Source of the DNA: Aphanomyces cochlioides
Taxonomy: Eukaryota > Oomycota > Saprolegniomycetes > Saprolegniales > Verrucalvaceae
Direction: 5' to 3'
Length of the DNA: 64,000 nt
Assembly: GCA_019828595.1 (NCBI GenBank)
Contig: JAHQRK010000018.1
Location: 1,577,309 to 1,641,308 of the forward strand
Shown here in pieces: positions 10,756-18,799 of this stretch (position 1 is the stretch's first letter; the number at the start of each line of letters is the position of its first letter). Made by a program: the position numbers and the translations under genes. The notes beneath the pieces were generated by a model. The model saw only the letters and a list, made by a program, of their open reading frames with translations, did no database searches and was not told the DNA's origin.

Positions 10756-10937
10756 AAGTCTTGAAAGCGAATGGACGACAGTGCACGGGGCTGCTTGGTG
10801 CAAAGGGTCGCTGGCAGAGAGGGCTGTGGTAGGAGAAGACAGAAGGAGATCACCTCCCCCTTTGTAGTGACAGCTCCCATGATACGTTAGCACTTTGCGT
10901 GGGGAGGATCCAGTGTGGCTGGAGGAGCACATGGACG

Positions 10938-12207
10938 CTAGCTGAGCCTGTCTTGGTGGCGTAGTTTGTCGTTGGCGGGCAGATGCCTTCGGAAGGTATC
11001 TTCACCAGACCACGCTCGCTCCCTGAGCACCCGTCGCAACACTGTAATCTTTTCCGCCTCCTCCATGCCGCTTGTATCTTCGCCCAGACGCTTCGCCATA
11101 GCGTCGAGATTCTCGACTCCAGCATCGGGAAGGTGCAACGATCCAAAGTTGACGAGTCGCGTACACGTATTCGCATCGTCGAGAGGCCGCAAGTCCATCC
11201 TACATGGGAAGATCAGGTCGAGATCAATGGTATGATGATGGAACCAGAGGAGGTCTTGCTGTTGGCGGAGAGGGACCTGGCTGAGGTCGTCCCCTTGGAT
11301 TTGACGCAGGACAAAGACACATCGATCCGCTTCATAAAAGAGCGCTTGCACTGCACTCGAGATGCTGTTAGCCTCATCATCACGAGGAATGGACGCTTTG
11401 TACTGGAACAAAACGGTGTTTTCTGTCCATTCTATTGCCACCTACGCAGAAGCTTCAATGCAACTAAGAGCGGCATCGACTTACAAATTGAACGGGGCCG
11501 AAGGAAATGTCGTTCAAGTGATGGCGAAGAATGAAGCGAACGGTCTGCAAATGTGCCGGCCAAATGATCTGCGAGTACGACGCAAAGCTGATGCACATCT
11601 CAGTCACTTCAAGTCGAATGTAAAGATATCGTCGTCCAGACGTGCGCGTGGAAAGGCCTGGAATGCAGCGTCGGTGTTGTGATACATTTGCTGGGTCGCC
11701 CATTCCTTACAGTGCTTTCTGTGGAATGGATGTGCGCTCAATGCCACGTGCTGCCAAGGAATAAGAGTATTAGGAGAGACCTAGAAGGAAGTATTTAAAT
11801 GACGAGATCTAGAGCTAACGCACCGGAATGCTCTCTGTCACCATGACCCATTGTTGCATTTCGCGCACGAGTTCCATCTGAACCTTGAAGCGTTCGACGA
11901 GAACATCGCGCTCTGCTTGGCATACCCGAGCTTCTCGTCGCAAGCGACAGGTAATCGTACGCCAGGAGAGTGTTAACTCGTCTTGGTTCACAGGATGAAA
12001 GTCGACCTTGTGTTGTACTTGCAGCGATTGCAATCGAGCTGTCAGTTCCTGTACCTCTGCAGAAAGGCGTTCAATCTCATCGCGATCTCTTTGTCGGTAG
12101 TTTCGCCTCTTGTTTCGAAAGTATTCGCGCTGATTCAGCGCATGCGTTGACGCCACGAGGTCTTTGCAGTTCGCATGCTTCAACTTGGTTGTCATCGAAT
12201 TCTCCAT
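10938..12207 (-). pseudogene. bZIP-like (M96-type?) regulatory protein with one frameshift
   Basis: Exons in coding order are 12207-11824, 11780-11485 and 11441-10938, with two 43-nt GT-AG introns. The N-terminus has a basic region (FRNKRRNYRQRDRDEIERL, residues 30-48) followed by leucines at heptad spacing (L48, L55, L62), i.e. a bZIP-like dimeriser. It continues with LSWRTITCRL, a helix rich in acidic residues, and YHNTDAAFQAFPR. The layout matches a Saprolegniales family often annotated as bZIP or M96 mating-specific-like. Exon 2 is 296 nt, one short of a multiple of three. The frame breaks between FDLK and VTEM at about 11,608-11,612, where a TGA follows. Full length would be about 394 aa. 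A recent one-base loss or a sequencing error would look the same; the rest is intact. Confidence 0.7.
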
Positions 12208-12514
12208 CTTGACAACGAACAGTTCAGAAAACCCCTTCACCCCAAACTGTGATAAACCCTGCACCCCACACCTATTAATCCCTACACCCCTAACCCCCTG
12301 AACCCCATATTCCATCACAAGAGTTGCTTCCGACCGACGCGCACTTTTGCTGTGCGCCGCCACTTCTTCCGGCCGCAGAAACCATTGCTTTGCATCTTTT
12401 ACGACAATGTAGAGTCTATTGCAGCCACCACGTAGAAGCTGTATCCGCGCAATGCTCCGCTTTATACCTGTGCTGAGGTCGAGCAGTGGAGCCGCACACT
12501 TTGGAATTCGCGCC
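12208..12514. promoter_or_regulatory. Divergent intergenic region with G/C-rich telomere-like runs
   Basis: This 307-bp region separates the bZIP-like gene (-) and the LPMO gene (+). Positions 12,230-12,308 hold about eight irregularly spaced CCCC/CCCT runs (for example CCCTACACCCCTAACCCCC). On the minus strand these read as GGGG/GGGTTAGGGG runs, so a G-quadruplex is possible. They resemble degenerate telomere-type repeats but do not match a regular TTTAGGG array. No TATA box was identified. Confidence 0.4.
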
Positions 12515-13378
12515 ATGGTGCACTGGTCGTTTGTCTTCTCAGCTCTCGTCGTGGCAAGCTTTGGTGTTGTGGTCTTGAGTCATTCGTGGATTGAATGCAC
12601 GGACTATCGTCCGACTTCCGACGCGGACAAGATCAAGTGGAATCCAGCGAGTTGTCACGGTCGAGCGCGAGGCAGCGGACGTCAAACGGCGGCTGGATTT
12701 GGCGTTGACACTGGATTCAACTTTCAAGGCGACAAATGCAAAGATCCCTTCAAGGCGGATGAACCCGACGTGCCACGAGCTACGTATACGCCAGGCCAAG
12801 AAGTCTGTCTGGCGTATCCCGACAAGAACCACGTTGAAGACAAGAAGCGCCCGTATATGCCAGACCACGGTCTCGTCATTACGCGCACCAAAGTCGGCGA
12901 CACGTCCGACACGTTCGACGGCCACACGTACGAGCACAAGAACGGCGCGCACGTGATGGGCCAAGCCGACTTCAAAGGCTTTCAGCACTGCCTTGGCTTT
13001 GACACGGACGCGAACCATGACAAAGCGCTTTGCACGGTCTGCTTCGACTTGGAGAAGGACTTGGCCCCTGGACGATACGCTTTCAAGTGGACATGGGCTT
13101 TCAACAACGACAACGACAAGTATTCCAACTGCTGGGATGCGACGGTGGCTGCTGGAGGTAGCGCCGGCAACGGTGGCGCTGGTGGCGGCAATAACTCGCC
13201 TTCCCCGTCATCGCCTTCTCCTGCTGGCTCTGGAGATAAGCTTGCCGACGTTCCTGACGCCAAGAAGACGCCAGACGCCGCGTATCCTTCCGCTCCGTCC
13301 AGTGCGCCAACTCCAGCTTTGTACAAGAACAACGACTTGTGCGAAAAGGCTCAAGCCATGACGAAAGCGCTCTGCTAG
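12515..13378 (+). CDS. Secreted AA17-type lytic polysaccharide monooxygenase
   Basis: Intronless, 287 aa. The first 22 residues form a signal peptide (MVHWSFVFSALVVASFGVVV then LS). Cleavage would expose His23 as the mature N-terminus, reading HSWIECTDYR, the start typical of oomycete AA17 copper LPMOs. The second histidine-brace residue is probably His118 in YMPDHGLVIT, and Tyr203 (DKYSNCWD) is the likely axial residue. Many cysteines (Cys28, 48, 75, 98, 159, 173, 176, 206) suggest disulfides. After about residue 212 come a Gly/Ser/Pro linker and a short tail containing LCEKAQAMTKALC. AA17 enzymes oxidatively cleave pectic homogalacturonan during plant infection; here the substrate is inferred from family only. 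The upstream frame stays open to 12,419, but the ATG at 12,515 gives the correct signal peptide. Confidence 0.88.
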   Translation: MVHWSFVFSALVVASFGVVVLSHSWIECTDYRPTSDADKIKWNPASCHGRARGSGRQTAAGFGVDTGFNFQGDKCKDPFKADEPDVPRATYTPGQEVCLAYPDKNHVEDKKRPYMPDHGLVITRTKVGDTSDTFDGHTYEHKNGAHVMGQADFKGFQHCLGFDTDANHDKALCTVCFDLEKDLAPGRYAFKWTWAFNNDNDKYSNCWDATVAAGGSAGNGGAGGGNNSPSPSSPSPAGSGDKLADVPDAKKTPDAAYPSAPSSAPTPALYKNNDLCEKAQAMTKALC

Positions 13379-13498
13379 GCGCCGCGCATGTGTGTGTTCC
13401 AGCTCCGATCCAGCAAGATCGTCGAGCGCAATGTGTCTTCTAATACAATGTCTATCATGATGACAAGGATTGCATGAAGAGGAGCGTCTTTATGAGAC

Positions 13499-13978
13499 TT
13501 AGGATGAGCTGACGGCAGCGAAAGCGCGAATGGGAACGTGGATCTCGACGACAACATTCGCCCAGTCGCCGCTTGCAATGTCGGCGCTCATGGGAACTTT
13601 GACGTAGACTTCGCGGCTCGGTCCATCTCGCACGTACTCCTTGGACGTTTCCACCCAAGGAAGGATCACGTCGTAGGCAGAAGCTATGTCTTCCATGGCG
13701 CCGCGATGGGTGTACACGGCCATGAGCGCTTCTTCTAACTCAGTGTCGACGATGCGATCGTGGGGTGGAAGCACATCCGTCGGATCAAGCGGGACGCAGG
13801 CCGCGACGTCGATTGGATTCATGGAGAAGTACTTGGCGATCGTCGGGCCGCGCGGTTCAATGCCATGGCCGATAACAAACGTCATCAGATCTCCCCAGAG
13901 AACGCATTGCTCGTCAATCGCACCAAGTTGACCACGAAGATACGCGACGCGGATGGGACTCACCTTGCGCACTTCCAT
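13499..13978 (-). CDS. GyrI-like effector-binding domain protein (copy 1)
   Basis: A 159-aa single-domain protein resembling the GyrI-like small-molecule-binding fold (AraC/MerR effector-binding family). Visible landmarks are PIRVAYLRGQ near the start, GDLMTFVIGHGIEPRGP, VPLDPTDV, THRGAMEDIASAYDVILPWV, GPSREVYVKVP and the terminal VEIHVPIRAF. Stand-alone members bind or hydrolyse small aromatic or cyclopropane-type compounds in bacteria; the ligand here is unknown. It is one of two tandem paralogues on the same strand 441 bp apart. They differ mainly at both termini and in the segment after the start. No DNA-binding domain is attached. A bacterial origin is plausible but untested. Confidence 0.75.
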   Translation of the reverse strand: MEVRKVSPIRVAYLRGQLGAIDEQCVLWGDLMTFVIGHGIEPRGPTIAKYFSMNPIDVAACVPLDPTDVLPPHDRIVDTELEEALMAVYTHRGAMEDIASAYDVILPWVETSKEYVRDGPSREVYVKVPMSADIASGDWANVVVEIHVPIRAFAAVSSS

Positions 13979-14419
13979 GGCCGAAACTGTCGTCTCTCTC
14001 GCAAAATGAAGATTGAAACCCGTCGGGGGGATGTAGTGAAACGCATATCTTTGGCGGGCTCAGCGCCACGCGAACACTCGCGCGCGCGGGAGCAACCGGC
14101 TTCTGCGCCGGATGACGGCTTCCAATCTGTTCCAGCTCTTTCGGACAAGATACCGGAGAGAAGCAACTCACATCTTGCTCCCCATGGACAAAGAATGCTC
14201 TGGAGCTCATCAAGAAGAGCTGCCTCCCATCTTGAACTGCATTACTCCACAGAGGAAACGACGATGGATGCTGTTCCTGGCGTATTGAAGGCTGCGGGCC
14301 GAGGAACGCACAGGAAGACACGATGAAGGGAAGCAACGACAGGGATGAAGTCAACGTGTGGCTCGCAGAAGCGCCATTTAACGCGTGGGAAATCAACAGC
14401 AACAAGGTTTAGAGATTGC
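13979..14419. other. Spacer between GyrI-like paralogues
   Basis: Contains the 5' flank of copy 1 and the 3' flank of copy 2. It is GC rich around 14,060-14,100, with CGCG runs (CGCGCGCGGGAG). No further gene or clear promoter motif was seen; open frames on both strands lack family signatures. Confidence 0.4.
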
Positions 14420-14914
14420 TTATGAAGTGGTTGCTGCAGCTGCAGGTCGAATGGGAACGTGAACTTCGACGACGACGTTGTTCCAGTCGCCGCTTTCAAT
14501 ATCGTCCCCCGTGGGAACTTTGACGTAGACCTCTCGACTGGGTCCCGCTTGGACGTACTCGGTGGAAGATTCAACCCACGGCATGATGACTTCATACGCT
14601 GAACCAATGTCTTCCATGGCGCCGCGATGGGTATACACAGCCATGACGGCTTCTTCCAACTCAGTGTCGATGATGCGATCGTGTGGAGGAAGCACATCGG
14701 TGGGATCAAGAGGCGCGCAGACGGCCAAGTCGATCGGATCCATCGAGAAGTACTTTGTCAAGGTCGGGCCTCGAGGTTGGATGTTGTGACCGAGGATGAA
14801 CGTCATGAGGTCCCCCCAGACGCCACTCTGTGCTCGAAAATTGTCGAGCTGGGCTCGAAGGAACGCCACGCGGATCGGACGGACCGTGCGGATCTCAATC
14901 GGTGACGTTGCCAT
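14420..14914 (-). CDS. GyrI-like effector-binding domain protein (copy 2)
   Basis: 164 aa. It shares the scaffold of its neighbour at 13,499-13,978 with roughly three quarters of positions alike by eye: RPIRVAFLRAQ, GDLMTFILGHNIQPRGP, THRGAMEDIGSAYEVIMPWV, GPSREVYVKVP, VEVHVPIRPA. The start ATG at 14,914 (MATSPIEIRTVRPIRV) is preferred; an ATG 30 bp upstream would add ten residues (MRFFIPANKS). The last residues are Ala/Thr-rich. The local duplication retains both frames intact, suggesting both copies are used. Confidence 0.75.
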   Translation of the reverse strand: MATSPIEIRTVRPIRVAFLRAQLDNFRAQSGVWGDLMTFILGHNIQPRGPTLTKYFSMDPIDLAVCAPLDPTDVLPPHDRIIDTELEEAVMAVYTHRGAMEDIGSAYEVIMPWVESSTEYVQAGPSREVYVKVPTGDDIESGDWNNVVVEVHVPIRPAAAATTS

Positions 14915-15685
14915 GGACTTGTTCGCGGGGATGAAAAATCTCAACTGGAGTCAGTTCAGTTCAACCGGCGAAACGACACATTTTCGCGGGTTGAGCTCGA
15001 AGGATGACTTCGCGCGCGAGGGAAAGACTTCGTTTCTCCACTGCGCCAGATGAGTTGCTGGCTGTGGCTTTCCATCTTGTCACTTCCTGCTCCCACAACG
15101 TGTGGTGGAAAGACAGACGGGTCAAATGGAGATGGCATATCAACGAAGATGACAGTTCTCAAGTCAATGGAGGGCAGTTTCCATCGACTAATCGAGGATG
15201 GTCGACAGGAGCACTTCATCCACTCTGTCATCGTCGCAGTGTCAACGCACGGTGAGTCTTTGATATGGACAAGTTGGATGTTACTGATGCGATCGACGAA
15301 GGAGAGATCTCACGATGGTCTCCAATAGAGAGTCCTGCGGCCGCGGCGGCGCCGTCACTCTACCCGAGAGAGCAGTACTTTTGAGAGTGTCATCATGAGG
15401 CACGACGGACTAGTCGGGTAAGAGTGGAGTCGACAGACACCGTGCAAGCCAAAGATGGTGAAGCGAAGCAGTCGTGGAGGAAGCGGCGTTCGAGTGCACT
15501 GATGGCTTCTAGAGCACCATCCAAGTCATGGTGTCCCAAAGTCCTGCCCGAGCTCGTACCGGAATTGAAATTGCCGCTACTTCAAGCGGTGGATTCAAGT
15601 GGTGAATCAAAGAAACGATGGAGCGGTGGTGGTTGTATCCTTCAGCGGCGTGACATGAACTTTGCACTTGATGGATGCTGCTTTT
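14915..15685. other. Intergenic, no gene recognised
   Basis: 771 bp upstream of GyrI copy 2 and downstream of the bZIP-like remnant. It carries a few open frames of 70-90 codons on both strands, none with recognisable domains or plausible splice extension. A weak inverted pair (ACTCTACCCGAG near 15,359 and CGGGTAAGAGTG near 15,416) may be chance. Confidence 0.4.
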
Positions 15686-16321
15686 TCATCCTGTAGTTCC
15701 ATCTTGGTAACTTGGCATCGCAGTTTGTCCAGCAGTGTTCACGCGCTTTTGCAAGGCATCTTGATCCCCTGTCGCCCATTGAGTGAGCGATTGCTGTAGG
15801 ACTGGAAGCTTCTCGTCTTCGTCCAGTTGACTCGTGTCTACGCCAAAGCGCTTGGCATACGCGTCCAAGCGTCCCAGTCCAGAGTCCACAAAGTCGCTCC
15901 ACCCAATGTTGCTTATTCGCACAAGAGTGCGGCCGTGAGGAAGCTCAATGCTATATGCGGGAGTCGAAGTGGCGTGATCACAAATTGCATCATCTCTCGA
16001 TGGAGTTCTTCATGGAATTGGATTCGTTTGATGAGATCGTCATGCTCCGCGGCAAGTGAACTCGAGTCATTTTGTAATTGCGTTGCAATCTGTCGCCACG
16101 AAAGTGCTCTATCGTACGTAAGCTTGCCGTGGAAGGTTCTGTCGTCGTCGACGGGAAGCGATCAGACCTCTTGCTTGGATTTCAAGAGCAGCAACTTGCA
16201 AACGGAGCTGCGCAACCTCCTCACGTTCTTTCCTTCTGGAATCTTGTCTCTTTTCCCGAAAGGACTGCCGCCGCGTGGCGTCGTCGTGAGCTTTTTCGAT
16301 GGATTTGTTCTAGACGTCCAT
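15686..16321 (-). pseudogene. Degraded paralogue of the bZIP-like gene
   Basis: Read on the minus strand, pieces of the family described at 10,938-12,207 occur in the right order but in different frames. There is a basic/coiled segment (KSIEKAHDDATRRQSFREK) after a stop three codons into the likely start at 16,321; then YDRALSWRQIATQLQND with EELHREMMQFVITP; then the C-terminal part YSIELPHGRTLVRISNIGW and LGRLDAYAKRFGVDTSQL, ending at 15,686. The central YHNTDAAF...VQF region is absent, so a roughly 200-residue deletion plus frameshifts and stops have inactivated it. The intact-looking C-terminal frame is only 78 codons. Confidence 0.7.
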
Positions 16322-16796
16322 GTTGGTGACTTTATAAAATCATAAATAGTGTAGGTCATTAAATAGTATAAGAGAAGAACATATTGTCGTTTGGGTCCAA
16401 AATTGGAGTTTTGAGATGTTTCGAAAATGTTTCAATTAATTGACGCATACACTATTTAAGGTTTACGCAAGCATTTTCTCGATCATGAACGTTAAATAGT
16501 GTAATTTCAAACGTTTTAAATGTTTGAAAAAATGTTCGAAGCATTCAATTTCATTACACTTGAAGTTTGTATTGCGTCATTTTTGCGTCAAAATGGCTGC
16601 GTCGATATTTTCATTCCAGTTTTTTTCTAGAGCTCGTTTTATGAAGTCTAATTATACTATAAAGCATAATATAATACAAATCTGTAATCCGCTGAAAAAC
16701 CGATTTCGCACTTAAAAACAAGCCTTTGGATGTTATTATAGTATAATATCAATGGTTCAGAGGTTTTGTTTCAAATTTCATTTTGAGTTGATAACC
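16322..16796. other. AT-rich transposon-debris region
   Basis: Composition turns sharply AT rich here. The string AAATAGTGTA occurs at 16,346 and 16,495, and its reverse complement TACACTATTT at 16,448. The first and third form an imperfect inverted pair about 100 bp apart, possibly a small MITE, but ends and target duplication could not be fixed. There are also several TATAATATAAT runs. Confidence 0.35.
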
Positions 16797-17180
16797 ATGG
16801 ATTCTCGCTTGCTGGTTCTCGCTCTAGAGGATGGAGACGATGAAGCAATGCTATTGCTCCTTGATCGGTCCCTCAGAGAACGTCTCATGATACCGGATGA
16901 AAGATTCTGTATGGACTCGATATGTGATCAGACGTGCCTTACTTTGTTTAGATTTTCGAAGCAAGGAATTACGCGCATGCTTTTGTCAATGAGGTTGCCT
17001 GATGTACTAGTTACCAGCGACAGAGACAAAATATGCACTTATGAGGCGCTTTTGATTGTTCTACGACGTTTGAGCTATCCTAATCGATGGATTGATATGG
17101 CGATGATGTTTGGTCGTAGTATTCCTTCACTTTTCAAAGTGTTTAATGACAGCTGTGAGTCGTTACCGCCATGCCATTGA
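16797..17180 (+). pseudogene. Truncated Harbinger/PIF-like DDE transposase (N-terminal part)
   Basis: 127 codons from an ATG at 16,797. The segment LFRFSKQGITRMLLSMRLPDV...TYEALLIVLRRLSYPNRW...MFGRSIPSLFKVFND resembles the helical region that precedes the DDE nuclease in PIF/Harbinger-like and related eukaryotic transposases (the ALCILLRRLAYPNR / FGRS-S-LS pattern). The frame ends just after, so the DDE catalytic domain is missing. It is followed at once by a Myb-like ORF on the opposite strand, which suggests an internal deletion of a two-gene element. Not functional as a transposase. Confidence 0.65.
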
Positions 17181-17367
17181 GCTGCAAACGCTGCGCAATG
17201 TTTTTCCAACAGTCGCGCATGGGGCTTTCTCTGTTCGAGAACAAGCCGTCATCGCCCAGTACTTCGCGCAAGAGGAGAAGGTCGTGCTCATCCTTGAAAT
17301 TGAACCTTGTCTTCCTTGATTTGGAGTCTTCGGCTGCGTCATTCGGTCCTTCGCATTCGCTTGCCAT
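17143..17367 (-). pseudogene. Myb/SANT-like DNA-binding protein fragment of Harbinger-type element
   Basis: A 74-residue frame on the minus strand starting MASECEGPNDAAEDSKSRK. It continues with TRFNFKDEHDLLLLREVLGD and RDCWKNIAQRL, the first helices of a Myb/SANT-like domain such as Harbinger elements encode beside their transposase. It overlaps the 3' end of the truncated transposase frame, tail to tail. It is probably cut at its C-terminus by the same deletion. Confidence 0.55.
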
Positions 17368-17409
17368 GACAGATTGCAATATGAATGTTGGTTGGTGCTC
17401 ATTTAACAC

Positions 17410-18118
17410 CCTTTAAAGCCATTCTGCAGAATTTGTTTAATTTTAAAGGATATAATATTATGCAGGTCAACTTGCTTTATTCTAGACGCCGTCCTATAAT
17501 GCTTTTATTATGATTTTTAATTATAAAAGGATAGGATTTGGAAGGATCCTTCAAAACACTATATTTATAATATAATCTATAATATAATACAGTTTGCGAA
17601 AACTCCGTAATATGTACTACCGTATTTCTGGTTGATTTATATTGTGATTTCCGTGCAAATTTGCCAATTTCAGGCGATATTCCCAATCGCCTGCAAATCG
17701 ACCAGACGATATGATTGGCTAAAAATAATTTTACTTTCAATTGATTGGCTGAAAACTGACCTAAGTTTGTGTGAAAAAATGCTGGGGTGGCACTTAATCT
17801 CTATGACTCTGAATGACTTCGCAGGGCGACCTCATCTCGTAGAGCATTTCACATTACTCAGCGCTCTTCACATTGAGTGGAGAGGTCACTGGCCTCGCCA
17901 GCGCAGCGACAATGCTTCATCGATTTCGTGTACCGTCCCGATCACGGCTTCAACAAAGAGTCAAAATAACCTTCTAAAATTGATATTTGCATTATATTTC
18001 AGAGGTCTGGCGATTGATTCAACCAATCGCCGGAGGAAAATTTGAGTAGAACACACAATACCTAGCAATTTTAATGACCGATAGGTACAAATCAATCCCA
18101 AAAAAAAGTGTAAAGTGG
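17410..18118. other. AT-rich region with possible foldback structure
   Basis: No gene recognised. Two hairpins sit near the ends of a candidate 0.36-kb element: CAGGCGAT-attccca-ATCGCCTG at 17,671-17,693 and GGCGATTG-attcaac-CAATCGCC at 18,009-18,031. Their surroundings are roughly reverse complements of each other (AAATTTGCC... versus ...GGAAAATTTGAG), as in foldback elements. A 137-codon open frame crosses the region but lacks any family signature. Confidence 0.35.
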
Positions 18119-18120
18119 TA

Positions 18121-18438
18121 CAGTGCCTCCTCGATTTTCGCGCACTCCAAAAGTATTTATTGTTAGAGTATATAAGCTCTTCTGCGTATCAATTATGAGA
18201 GTATTTCTAACAGAGTATATCGCTGAGCCGAGTTTCTAGTCATTCAATAAGTCCGGAATAGCGTTAACGCGCTCGATAGCGCGACGCTCCTGATTGCGCT
18301 GAAGTAAATTTTGAGCTGCTTTTGACGACATATTGTCCCTGATGATTTACATTTTGAATTCGCAACCTCAATATTTAATAATAATCGAGTTTGACAGTAT
18401 ATTCATTGATGGCTTGCGCGAAAATCGAGGAGATACTG
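18121..18438. mobile_element. pogo/Tigger-type MITE with TA target duplication
   Basis: A 318-bp non-coding element. The left end begins CAGTGCCTCCTCGATTTTCG and continues CGCA; the right end is its reverse complement with two mismatches over 24 bp (CAGTATCTCCTCG... when read inward). Both sides are flanked by TA (18,119-18,120 and 18,439-18,440). The CAGT...CCTCG terminus and TA duplication fit pogo/Tigger elements of the Tc1-mariner superfamily. No transposase frame lies inside, so it depends on an enzyme in trans. Confidence 0.75.
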
Positions 18439-18440
18439 TA

Positions 18441-18770
18441 CTTTCACATAGATTCCATTTCTTTCCATTCGATTGGTTAAAATTTTAACAATTTATGAGT
18501 GCCCCGTCGAGCAACTATATCGGTGGCCGAGAAGTTGAGAGTCATACAGGAATATGGCAACTCCATGAATGTGTAAGCCCTGTGAGCTGCGCAGCTCCGA
18601 CTTCCATCTCCAGAATCGCAACCAACGACGTCGACAGCTATGAGAACCATCGACCGATCTCTCTGTGCTGTCCTTCGATCATTGGCACTTTATTGTCCAA
18701 TCGGATCACTCTAGGTACAAATCTTTCCGAAAACCGAATTTCTTTCAAACAATTCATGAGTAAAAATATA
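18441..18770. other. Host flank of the tandem array, nothing recognised
   Basis: Lies between the MITE and the first array unit. An open frame of 94 codons runs to 18,779 and crosses the array boundary, so it is not credible as a conserved gene. The sequence bordering the array reads AAAATATA then CTAG. Confidence 0.4.
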
Positions 18771-18799
18771 CTAGGGTGAGGCCAGGGCTACGCCCCTGG
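18771..18799 (-). terminator. Helitron-type 3' terminus (hairpin plus CTAG), representative copy
   Basis: On the minus strand the stem CCAGGG/CCCTGG (18,799-18,794 and 18,787-18,782) with a 6-nt loop is followed by 7 nt and the terminal CTAG (18,774-18,771). Host T follows at 18,770. In Helitrons such a hairpin acts as the rolling-circle termination signal. The same structure recurs at the low-coordinate end of each unit; unit 23 has one extra base in the spacer and unit 24 has lost the CTAG. Confidence 0.75.

Noticed and set aside
15424..15696. 90-codon plus-strand ORF
   Set aside because: No domain, basic low-complexity start, and it overlaps the end of the antisense bZIP-like remnant.
17632..18045. 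137-codon plus-strand ORF
   Set aside because: It lies across AT-rich hairpins of a possible foldback element and shows no family signature.
18495..18779. 94-codon ORF at the array border
   Set aside because: It runs into the first repeat unit, so its stop is supplied by the insertion; no recognisable domain.
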